Positions 1 to 10,500 of a DNA stretch of 64,000 nt are shown piece by piece. This DNA is from Gymnorhina tibicen (lineage: Eukaryota; Chordata; Aves; Passeriformes; Artamidae), in the NCBI GenBank assembly GCA_013399875.1, contig VXAZ01005475.1, positions 2,784,845-2,848,844 on the forward strand, in the 5' to 3' direction. Both the position numbers and the translations under genes were made by a program. Numbering within the stretch: position 1 is the stretch's first letter; each line of letters opens with the position of its first letter. The notes beneath the pieces are model-generated. The model was not told where the DNA came from and did no database searches. It saw nothing but the letters and a program-made list of their open reading frames with translations.

Positions 1-551
1 TCAGCACGACCTTGGAAGATTCTTTTAATAGATCTCACAGTACCACTCCAGATCACAACAAAGCCATCACTTTCTTTTGAAAATATTTCATGCACTTTAT
101 CATGCAACTACAAAGGAACCCCTCCACAAACTTTTGGGGGGTGTGAAAATTTCTGAAGTAAATCCGGAAGACAGACTACAATTATAGAGTAAGATCCTCA
201 ACACAAACTTTTATTTACTTTACAGCACGAAGAGATAGGCTCAATTTGTCCAAGTCACTAAGTACACAGCAACACACAGCAGCCAGCAGAGTTCATCTGT
301 AAACATGTTTTCCAGTCAATGGACACTTAGTGAAACAGGTTTCCCAGCAATGTCGTATAAATGTTTAGTCACAGATTGTTGCTTCCATATAAGGGAAAGT
401 AGCCAGTGTAATTCATAGTGTAAAATCTGTGCAATTGCTTGAGTCCTGGAACACACCGAGAGAACAGTGATTCTGTAAGAACAGATCTTCTCTGCTCTCA
501 AGTCTCTCTTCTCTTGTCAGGTACAGGAGGCTGGGTATCTCAGTGTAGAGA

Positions 552-612
552 TAGAATCACAGAATTGTTGAAGTTGTGAAAGAATCTCTAAGATCATCAA
601 GTCCAAACATAA
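552..612 (-). mobile_element. CR1 3'-end fragment
   Basis: It reads aatcacagaattgttgaag, then agatcatcaagtccaa, the reverse complement of an avian CR1 3' terminus. About 60 bp survive, severely 5'-truncated or decayed. Confidence 0.7.
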
Positions 613-731
613 ATTATGAAAACAGTTACATGGAAAGGGAAAGGAAAGATACTGGAAGTCCAGAATGGTTATCATCAATCCAGGACTAGATGTCAGAAAA
701 GGACAGATAATGGAGACAAAACAGGAAGGGG

Positions 732-810
732 AAAAACAAAACCAAAACCAAAACCAACCAACCATCCAAGAAAAAAAAACACCCAAAAACCAAACAAAAA
801 CAACCCCACA
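732..810. repeat. A/C-rich simple tract
   Basis: Degenerate accaaa/accaacc units with an A9 run. The top strand is nearly free of G and T over this span. It lies at the left edge of a longer purine-skewed region. Confidence 0.75.
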
Positions 811-819
811 AGAAATCAG

Positions 820-1080
820 AACACTAAAAAAGGGAAGACCAGGACCTCAATGATTAAATATAAGGATGTAAGAGAAAAGGGGGAGAGAAAGGAAAGGGTG
901 CCTAACTGGGCTAGGAAATGGAAACCAGTGACGTGAAGAAAAATGCTGAGATGAAGAAGATGCCATATTTGATGAGGAGTAACTGGGGAAGAGTGAGAAG
1001 GTAAAAGAGAAGAAGCAGAAGTAGTAAAGATGGAAGAAAGCAAACTGAATATTTCTGGAAAATAATTCAGTCTTTCAAAG
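820..1080. repeat. Purine-skewed (A/G-rich) tract
   Basis: Dense gaaa, gga and aag runs on the plus strand (for example gagaaaagggggagagaaagg near 870-890 and repeated gaaga motifs near 935-1040). No unit is regular enough to call a microsatellite. Open frames here are composition artefacts. Confidence 0.55.
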
Positions 1081-1135
1081 GGAAAGAATCTATTACAGAA
1101 TCCAATACTTTAGGAAAACATACTTTCCTTTTTGC

Positions 1136-1267
1136 TATCATATGTCTATAAAGTCTACCAACCATATGTCTATAAATTCTATCATATGTCTATAAAGTCT
1201 ACCAACCATATGTCTATAAATTCTATCATATGTCTATAAAGTCTATCATATGTCTATAAAGTCTATC
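1136..1267. repeat. Higher-order tandem repeat, 44-bp period
   Basis: Two alternating subunits: A = tatcatatgtctataaagtc (20 bp) and B = taccaaccatatgtctataa followed by attc (24 bp). The order is A-B-A-B-A-A plus a partial start of another A. A and B share catatgtctataa. The copies are essentially identical, which suggests recent expansion. Confidence 0.95.
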
Positions 1268-1518
1268 AATCTCTCTCCCACAAAGTACTGGCAACTTACT
1301 GTTTCAAGTAAGTTTCAAATAAGATCTTAAAGTGGTTGTCCCTATGTAAAAACATGCTTCACTCTCAGTTTGCTTTGACAGCCTATGGGAATACACCCAA
1401 GACTGTTAAAAGCAAATTAAGCTGAACGTATTTGAGCCTTGAGGCAGCTTATAATTTCAATTCAGCCTTTAGGTATCCACATTCTCTAGGTGCAATCACA
1501 GAATGGCATTTTCCATTT

Positions 1519-1656
1519 CACAGATTCACAGAATATTCTGAGTTGGAAGGGACCCACAAGGATCATGGAGTCCAACTCTTAAGTGAATGGCCCATACAGG
1601 GATTGAATCCATAGCCTTGGTGCTATTAGCACCATTCTCTAACCAAGTGACTTTCC
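1519..1656 (-). mobile_element. tRNA-Ile-headed SINE with CR1 3' tail (TguSINE1-like)
   Basis: On the minus strand, 1656 to 1588 resembles tRNA-Ile(AAT). It has a D-arm remnant (ttggttagag), then an anticodon hairpin ggtgctAATagcacc at 1619-1633 with a perfect 5-bp stem. A box-B-like ggattcaatcc follows at 1600-1610, then a 3' end like gtatgggcca. It passes directly into a CR1 3' tail (ttggactccatgatcct, gggtcccttccaactc, agaatattctgtga). The same tail occurs in the CR1 at 9627. tRNA-Ile SINEs mobilised by CR1 are known from passerine genomes. No clear target-site duplication was seen. Confidence 0.85.
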
Positions 1657-2727
1657 AAGGGACTCCTACTGTATTTGGGACTTCAGTGAGATCTGAGTGA
1701 TCTGAATAAGAATTACTGTAGACGAGGCTGCTTTCTGTAGGACCTTCACTTACTGCAGACGTTGGAAGAAGCAAACAAGCCCAGAACAATTCTGGTTCTG
1801 ACTCCTTTAGCATTCCTACCAGAAAACTAAACCACTGGGAGTCATACCTTAAGAACCCTCACAGGAAAAATTAATTCAGGGAGGTAGAAATCCTCAAACA
1901 TAGAGGAAAATAGATACTATTAACTCTAATCACAGTGGGCATTGTATACCTCAAGGAGGCACGATTAGAATAAAACCCATTGAGTATTTGTGAGCACTGG
2001 GCACTGTGCTGACAGTGGAAAGTAACCCTTCACTTTCAACATGAAGTTTCAAGACTATACAGTAAGTAAGATAGTGGCAACATCCATAAAATATTGAACA
2101 GCAGCTCGCAGCAAGTCAGATTCCTCCTGAATGTGATGCCTGTCCTTACAGGGGAAGTTGACAAAGACGCTGCATCCCACATATAACTAAAGCTCACTGA
2201 GGGAAGACTGCACAACCAAGTCTTATTTAGCATTTACTAGACTTGGCGTTTCCTACTTTCGCAATGCTAATCAGAAGAATTAGATTATTTTCAAGTAAGT
2301 TACGAATGTGGTTATGAAAACTTCTATTTATTACCACCCCACGTACAACCAAGATTTTCAAGTGAGTATATACAGCATGCAAGCAGAGATAAGGTTTATA
2401 AAAAGCCACAAAAGTATGACATACACCACTAAGTATTTGGCAGACACAAACAGCAATACAATTCTGCACCAGGACTGAAGAGGAAGTAAAGACTGAATTA
2501 AAATGTGCTTGATTAATAAGAAATGAATCATGAAATTACAAAGTTATTAAGGTTGTGACAATAAGCCCACCCATTCTGCAATGACAAAGTGATGTTAAAA
2601 AAACCCCTACAGCAATAAAAAGCATCACTCAGCTGGGTTTACAAGAACCTGGGAATATAAATACAAAAAAACACCACGCTAGGTGGTGGCTAAAGCGTAA
2701 CAGGGTAGGTTATTATTTTTCACAGTG
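1657..2727. other. Intronic stretch, nothing recognised
   Basis: AT-rich unique-looking DNA between the SINE and the first plus-strand CR1. The open frames here (up to 80-95 codons on minus) show no known domain or codon pattern. Confidence 0.6.
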
Positions 2728-2917
2728 TGGGAGGTGAGGCTCTGGAACAGGTTGCCCAGAGAAGCTATGGGTGTTCCCTCCCTCTAAGTGTTCAAGGCTA
2801 GGTTGGATGGGGCTCTAAGCAATCTAGATCAGTGGAAAGTGCCCCTGCCCATGGCAGGGGGACTGGACTAGACGATCTTCAAGGTCTCTTCCAACCCAAA
2901 CCATGCTATGATTCTAC
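2728..2917 (+). mobile_element. CR1 3' region copy
   Basis: Contains the conserved phrases ggctctggaacaggttgccc, tgcccatggcaggggga, ctggactagacgatcttca and the terminal ccatgctatgattcta. It is a 5'-truncated CR1 antisense to PAWR and fairly well preserved. Confidence 0.9.
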
Positions 2918-4977
2918 AGGTGAACAAGTTTGAGTGGTAGAAAATATAGCAGTGAACACTAGATAATTGTAGGTGCTCTTTGCACTTTCTTCTACAGCCA
3001 TGATATATATACACAGATTAATTAACCACCTACACATTTTACCCAAGTAAAGGATACCTAAAACAGAATGTATTCATGTGCCAAACAAAAACATTCTTAC
3101 ATGATTGTCTTGCTTCAGTTGACATATTTTAGACCCCATGTTACCATAACATTTTCCTAATAGTTGTGATAGTTTTGTCAGTATTAATTCCATATGGGCA
3201 AAAATTTCACACACTGGTCAGGTGCATCAAGAGCTTCTAAAGTATTTTTCTGATTAAAAAGCTGGAGTAATGACTGGGTAATACTTGACTCAAACACCAG
3301 ACAAACAAATAACAAACAGGACATGCTATATATGAGAAACATCTACTACAACTGAGGCAGTAGTATGACAAAACCATCTTTCAGTATTACTGTGGAGAGC
3401 AACAAAATTATCTTCCTTTATTAAACTTTGGAATACGGTGATTCATAAATTAAAACGAAAATACTGGCTCCTAGGCAATGTGTAGTCAAGTTTGACATTT
3501 GATTGGGAAACTATTCTGCTCTAGCAAAACACTAGCTGAATTTATTTTAAAATAGTAATGTAATAGAAGGGTTTGGGTAAGTTTGCTGCATCTTTCAGGT
3601 CCTTTGCCCAATATCAGGCTATATATCTACACAAGCAGTGTGATGGCCTCTACTATAAACAGCCACTTAATCAGCAGTATTTCTACCAGAAATGTAAAAA
3701 AATTTGTTGTGTACAAAGATCACATACCTTTTATACCTGCTTGAAACCATCCTGGAGGAGTCCTAAAAGAAACAAAAAGGAAAAACTAATTAATATTTTT
3801 CTTGTATCTATACCGCCAAAATACTTTATCACTCCACAGAAAACTAAGTCTGTAGTAAGAGCAGTCCCATGCCACTGTAAAACTCAGTTTTGCACTACTT
3901 TGTTGTCAGGTATAGACAATGCCATGATTATTGTCACCATGTTACTGCTTCTGAACACCACCTCAGAAGCCTTAAATGTCTGCCTCTGATTACATCATAA
4001 AACTGGACGCACTTATTCCATCCCCCTGCATGGACAACATGTGAAACAGCTCACACCCTACGCCACCAGTACACCTCCACTACCACTATCTAATATGGAA
4101 ACACATGTGCACTTTGATAGTTGTTCATCAACCTGTCCAAGAGCAGCAGAGCAAAACTGTTCCAGTTCCTCAGCACCACTGCTGTCCTTCTGGATGGGAA
4201 CAAAAACTGTAACTGTCAAATACGAAAATTAAGACATGTTTCAACTGGTAAACAATGGCTCAGATTTGACAGAGTAAGTCCATAAATATTTTTTAGGATG
4301 TTGTAAGAACATGAACCAATTATTTTCTTAGTCATAGGCAAAACACCTCCCAGCAAGTAACAGGTAAAAAGTCAGGAAAGAATATTTAAGGAGTTAATGG
4401 ACAATTGCCTTTACAAGAAAAAAATAATGGCGAAGTATGAAATACTGTCTACTTACAACACTTACTGCAGGCAAAGAAGTAAATGAGTTCTCAAAACAAG
4501 ATGCAAGAGAAATTCCATCCACTCTCAAAATTCTACAAAACATTACACTGCCTTCACTGATCTGAACATTAGTGACTTTGTAAGTAAATAAATAAACAAG
4601 CTAAAACTTAGAATACAAAGAATATTATTTTACTATAGAAAATAGAATTGAAAAAAACACTTGTATTATAGAAAAAAACTTGATCTGAAAGTACATTTTA
4701 TTTTATGAAGCATTTTCAAGTATGTTCTACATTTTATCCCTAAGATAAGCAGAACAAAATTCAACAATGTCATGGGAACTATTTAAAGAAACACACAAAC
4801 TTGGCAAAATTGCCAGTTTAACACTGATAACTATTTTTATCATTGATGACAGCATCTGAAAATTAGTGATTCACAGCTGTGAAACAGAAACCTAATTTTA
4901 CCTCTAAAAGGGCAGAAAAACAATTTTAAATGGTACCAATGCTATTTTTAAAGTTTACTTAGGGGTAGGTTATCTTT
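2918..4977. other. Intronic stretch, nothing recognised
   Basis: AT-rich. The longest open frame (138 codons on plus, 3573-3989) has no recognisable motif and mixes Cys, Tyr and Lys as expected from chance translation. Confidence 0.6.
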
Positions 4978-6195
4978 GACAGGTCATGGAAGCAGAGGGA
5001 GGTTTCTGAGGACTAAAATGAAGTAAATGTCATTCCTTTCCTCAAGAAGGATCACCCAGGGAACTACAGGACAGTCCTTAGCTCAGTCCCTGAGTAGGAA
5101 CAGGAATAAATCCTCAAAGACAAGAAGGTGAAATCAGCATGGACATATGAAGGGGAAACCACGCCTAACCTGACAGCCTTCTATGATGAGAGGACTGGCT
5201 TGGTGAATGAAGGCAAAGCAGATGATATTGATCTCAATGTTAGCAAAGCTTTCAACACCTTCCCACACAACATATGTATATGGAAGTATGGACCAGGTAA
5301 GTAGACCATGAGATGCAGTGACTACTGAGTTCAAAGGGTATGAACAGCAGCATGAAGTCCAGCTGGATGCCAGTCACTTTGCAGGGATTGATACAGGGGC
5401 CAGTACTGTTTAATGACTTCGTGAATGACTCGAATGATGAGCCTCAGCAAGTTTGCACACTACTAACAAGTTGGGTGAGAGGTTAACAATACATCAGGTG
5501 GCTGTGTTGTCATCCAGAGATGACTTACAGAGATCCCATGAAGTTAAAAAAAAAAGAAAATGCAAAGTCCTGTACCTAAGTCTGGGGACGAATAATCCCA
5601 AGCACGAGTACATGCTGTGGACTGGTGGGAAAGCTGCTGGGCAGAAAAGAACCCAGGTGTCCTGGTGGACATCAAAATCGAACATGAGTAATCACTGCGC
5701 CCTTGCAGCAAAGAAGGCCCATGGCATCCTCAGGATGCACTGCCAGCAGGTTGAGGGACAGCATCCTGAGGAAAGCTACAAAGACGGTGAAGGGACTAGG
5801 GGAGAACTCAAACAAGGAGTTGTTGAGGTCACTTGGTCTGTTCAGCCTGGAGAAGAGGAGACTGAGGGGACACCTCATTGCAGTCTACAACTTCCTTGTG
5901 AGGGGAAGAGGGCGGGCAGACACTGATCTCTTCTCTCTCGTGACCAGTCACAGGATCCAAGGGAATAGCCTGAAATTGTGTCAGGGGAGGTTTAGGTTGG
6001 ATATTAGGAAAAGGCTCTTCACACTTCAGGGTGGTTGGGCACTGGAACAGGCTCTGCAGGAAAGCGGTCACAACACCAAACCGGACAGACTTCAAGAAGC
6101 ATTTGGACAATACTCCCAGGCACATGGTGTGACCCTTGGGGGTGCCCTGTTCAGGGACAGGAGTTGAACTCATGGGTCCCTTATAACTCAGTTTA
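4978..6195 (+). mobile_element. CR1 with decayed reverse transcriptase region
   Basis: Sense on plus. It begins in the RT region (atcacccagggaactacagg, then agcaaagctttcaacacctt, which reads SKAFNTF). It passes gccagtactgtttaatgact (equivalent of the GPVLFN segment). It ends in the CR1 3' part (ggaggtttaggttggatatt, actggaacaggctctgcagg, tgaactcatgggtccc). Frames are broken throughout. Relative to the usual CR1 order a stretch is missing near 5760-5790, where the text jumps from the bases for LREIL-like sequence to a tacaaagacggtgaaggg block. Confidence 0.9.
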
Positions 6196-6199
6196 TTCT

Positions 6200-6590
6200 C
6201 TAACTCCCCTCTGCTCTAATTCAGCCCTGGTGAGACCACAGCTGGCATGCTGGGTCCAGTTCTGGACTTCTCAGTATGAGAACAATATAGTGGAGAGACT
6301 GCAGCAAAGCTGGACCTATGATTAAAGGTCTGGAGCATCTGACACATGAGGAGCAGCTCAAAGTGCAGGAAATGTTCAGCCAAGAGACTAGAATGCTCAG
6401 GAGGTATCTTGCCAGTGTATACAAATTCCTGATGGAGTAAAGATGATGGAGACATATTTCTATCCATGGTAATAATAAAAACTTAACTGTCTACAGTCCT
6501 GAGCAATTTGCTACAGGTGATCCTGCTTTATCTGGAAAGCTTGGACTGGATACTTCCCAAGATCCCTTCCAGCCTTAATGACTTTTAGCA
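6200..6590 (+). mobile_element. Second CR1 segment, directly downstream of the first
   Basis: Starts with ctctaattcagccctggtga, continues through tgggtccagttctggacttc and tctggagcatctgacac, and ends with tactt..agatcccttccagcctta. Its start lies earlier in the CR1 consensus than the end of the copy at 4978-6195, so the two are separate insertions or a rearranged pair. Confidence 0.8.
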
Positions 6591-9500
6591 TTAAGATAGT
6601 CAGCAATAACTGATGAGGTGATTCGACTCTGAGGTACCTGAAGGGATTCAAATTGTTTCATCTAATACATTAAGTTACAGTGTATCTGAAAACTGAAATG
6701 CCACACCAGTAATATCAGACACAGCTCCTGGTGGTGATGGTCTCAGAAACATCCTCCCAGTTGCCCCATTAGCTATGGAGAAGCGGTTCAATTGCCTTTT
6801 TAGGCTTGGATGGAGAGTTACACTGGGTCTAAATTTTGCCTAACTGCCTGCAGATACAATAAAGTAGGAACTCTGGGCTCTAATCTTCCTCAGTTCTTTT
6901 TTTTTTAACAGCTTCTTTTTTCAGAAAAATGGTTCCTGGTGAACATAAGCCTCTGTTTGCAGTGAAAGGCAGAATTCACGAGAAAGGGAGAAACTGCACC
7001 TGAGCCTGCAGTCTAGTGAAGCACACATACCCTCGTACGAAGAAATCTTAAGGTATCACATGCTTGTTTTGTACTCTAGGTACTAAAATGATGCAATGAA
7101 TTCACCACATACCCTCAAATTTGCTAAGACATTTTCATATACTAAGTGCAAATATAAGCTGTACAGCAATTACATAGACTTAGACTTGTACATTTAACTC
7201 AACAAGACACTTTCAAAAGTTTGGCAGTACTATTCAGAAAAGCCAGTTCTTCAGAAAAAGCTGGGAAAGCAAACAAATGCTCAGAGACAAAGGGCATGGC
7301 AAATACTCTCATTTGCTACAAATGACAGCTGTTAAAACAAACAAACAAAAAACCTTTAGCCAATTAACAAGTCCTTTGTAACAGATGTTTCTACAAGTTA
7401 GTATCAGTGGTTTTTATTTCTGTAGTTTAACTATGAACAAGAAGTTAAAAATGCACATCTGATGCATAAAAAAATTCCTCTGAACACCAAATTAATATTG
7501 CAGATTCGATAAATTATGACTTTTATTACTTTGAAATCTCTAATGTAAATGCAAACCAATCATTATTTAAAGTGATGATGAAAGCACTAGGAAAATGTAT
7601 TATTTATCTCTGTTCTCATCTTGTGGAATTTATTTTGTGTGCGTTCTCTGTCCAAATTTCACTGGCAACATGAATATAAGTAGTCACACTGTAAATAGCA
7701 TTATGTGCCTATTAATCAAGAATTAATCTAAGATTTCAGAAGATCTTAAAATGAGGCAAGCATCAATAATTTAAGATCTTGTCCCCTCCACTTTTGGAGA
7801 ACTGAAGGTTGGCAGGAAATTAAGAAAGGGAAGGAGAAAAGGAGGGCCATCCCTGTTCTGACAAAGAGTTAACCTAAAAGCAGATGATCATTTTTGTACA
7901 TAAATACCTATTTACAAATCTGGTTTATATTCTTTAATATTTTTTAACTTTTGAGTTTTAACCCACATTTAAAATATCTAATCATTACTATAAAAGTGAA
8001 TGATTTGTCATGAGCAATGAAGAGATCAATTTATTTGAATGTCTCCCTCTAAAACAGGAATTCTTTTTATAGTCCGTGGAAATCCTGGATGGAAAAACAT
8101 TAAGTAAAGAAGTAATCCATAACAATGCCAATGGTTTCTTCCATACTAGTGAAAAAATACTGCTGCCAAAGGCATCTACAAACATCAGTTCTTTGTCCAA
8201 GGTTGAAATCAAACACTCACTTCAATGCAGTATTCCCAACAAAGCTTTAAAATTACTTTTACTTCTCACACATGATCTCAGGCAGCTTGCATTACCTTTT
8301 AACAGTATATACTTCACTAATAAATCAAATTACTAGTGAACACTCTGCAAACCACTGCAGAGTGACATACATCAGCGTTGCTCCAGAAAACTGGTCGTGT
8401 TCCCTTTTTGTTGTGCCTACAAGAGTGATTGTGTGGATGGTACTAATGCAGGACAGGGTGTGATCTACATGGAAAAAACCAAGGAGAAAGCAAAGATTTC
8501 TCTCATTCCACATGAGCTCCTTCATCTGATTCACTGCACAGACTAACACACAGACATGCACCTGCTGCACAAGAGAATATATAAGCACAGAAAAGGCAGC
8601 TGAGACCATTTCAATTAATGAAACCATTTACTGCCAATTAAATCTCTGTCGAACTAGGATGCAAGGAACTTGGCCAACTCTCCTCTTTGCTCCTGGCTCA
8701 TCTTGGTATTTCATCTGGCCAACAGAGATTACATAAACAAGCTGGTCATCGGGCTTTAAATAAACAGAATTGTCTGTGTTTACAACTGTCTGACAAAGTT
8801 TTCCAGATGTTAAACGAACCCTACTATTGCAAATTTTCTAGTTAAAATGCACTAACAAACATTGTTTTTAAACAAGTATAGACTCTGGAGTCAGCTGGAC
8901 TATGAAAACGGTTCACTGGAATCCCTCGAAACACTACTTAAAAGTTTTGCAAACAATTAAACCAAATCCCCTGGATCAAATCAGGCTGTTAGGGCTCACT
9001 GGTATATATACTGACATGAAGAATATGCACACTGGTTTGAAATTTAACTATACACTAGTGCAAATTATCACTACATAATGATATTCCTGCTACATGCAAG
9101 GTTAAATTTTGACTGAAATTAGGCCATCAAAACAATTTTCTTTTCTTATGTAATTCAAATATGGGCTTCCTACAAAGTTTCCTGTACATTCTTCAAGATG
9201 TGAGCAAATAGAATCTACCTTGACATGTAAAAAGGCAAGAAACCCCAGAAGTAGACCTCCTTCTTCCATGTAGTGAAGTTCTACCTCCATGCAGCACATC
9301 AAGTTAACTCACATACCTTAAATCACATCTTGATTAACTACAGCTGCTTCTCACATTCAGTGCAACTCTGCACTGAGATTTGTTTGGAAATGGCAGTCTA
9401 TGTATCTTCTGAAATGCAGACAAGGTTTCATTCAGCTCTTAAAGTGAGGTAACATCTGAATGCTTAATAACTGAAAGGCAATGGGATGCTAATACAAACC

Positions 9501-9626
9501 AGGAATAAGTGCAAGTGTGAAAAGCAGCAAAAAGACAAGCAAAAAGATGAAATACCTTTCTTCCACTCCCATCAAAATTCCCCAAAAGCAATTTTCCCTC
9601 AGCAGTCAAGAGACACCATTTACTTG
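6591..9626. other. Intronic stretch, nothing recognised
   Basis: Mostly AT-rich, with short A and AAAC runs (for example near 7338). No repeat family or exon was recognised. Confidence 0.6.
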
Positions 9627-10500
9627 AATCACAGAATCATAGAATATGCTGAGTTGGAAAGGACCCACCAGGATCATCAAGTCCAATACCTGGCCCTAAG
9701 GACATCCCAAGGATCACACCATGTGACTGTGAGCGTTGTCCAAGCACTTCTTGAACTCTGCCAGGCTTGGTGCTGTGACCACTGCCCTGGGGAAACTGTT
9801 CCAGTGCCCAACCACCCTCTAGGTGAAGAGCTTTTTCCTGATATCCAACCTAAACCTCGCCTGACCCAGCTTTATGCCATTCCCTTGGGTCCTGTCACTG
9901 GTCACAAGAGTAAAGAGATCAACACCTGCCACTCCTCCTCCCCTTGTGAGGATGTTGAAAACCACAATGAGATCTCCCCTCAGTCTCCTCTACTCCAGGA
10001 CAAACAGACCAAGCAACCTCAGCTGCTCCTCATACGGCTTCCCCTGCAGACCCTTCATCATGCTTGTGGCCCCCCTTTGGATGCTCTCTAACTGATTCAT
10101 GTCTTTTATACGTTGTGGTGCCCAAAACTGCCCCCAGCACTCGAGGTGAGGCCGCCCCAGTGCAGAGCAGAGCGGGACAATCCCCTCCCTTGCCCGGCTG
10201 GCGATGCTGTGCCTGATGCCCCCCAGGACACTGTTGGCCCTCCTGGCTGCCAGGGCACTGCTGACTCATGTTCAACTTGCCACAGACCAGGACCCCCAGG
10301 TCTCTTTCTGCACTGCTTCTCTCCAGTCTACGCACAGAACCAGGACTGCCCCATCCCAGGTGCAGGATTTGGCACTTGCCCTTGTTAAACTCCATACAGC
10401 TGGTGATTGCCCAATTCTCTAATTTGTTACGGTCTATCTACAGGGCCTCTCCGCCCTTGAGAGAGTTGACAGTTCCTCTCAATTAGTGTCATCTGTTTGA
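9627..10500 (-). mobile_element. 5'-truncated CR1, ORF2 C-terminus and 3' end
   Basis: The 3' terminus is at 9627 (gaatcacagaatcatagaa on plus). It runs minus-ward through the usual 3' region and the ORF2 C-terminus (FNKGKCQILHLGWGSPG and AERDLGVLV in minus-strand frames). It is truncated near the position of the FADDT motif (about 10490). Frameshifts break the frame. The tail (gctgagttggaaaggaccca) matches the SINE at 1519. Same strand as PAWR. Confidence 0.93.

Noticed and set aside
1588..1656. Possible functional tRNA-Ile gene
   Set aside because: The acceptor 5' strand is degraded, the D arm is incomplete and the 3' end runs into a CR1 tail, so it is a SINE head and not a tRNA gene.
5453..6173. 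Open frames of 114-157 codons on both strands
   Set aside because: They lie within the decayed CR1 at 4978-6195 and do not represent a host gene.
9486..10422. Several long overlapping open frames on both strands, up to 201 codons
   Set aside because: They fall on the CR1 copy at 9627-10500. The plus-strand frames are antisense shadows and the minus-strand ones are broken ORF2.
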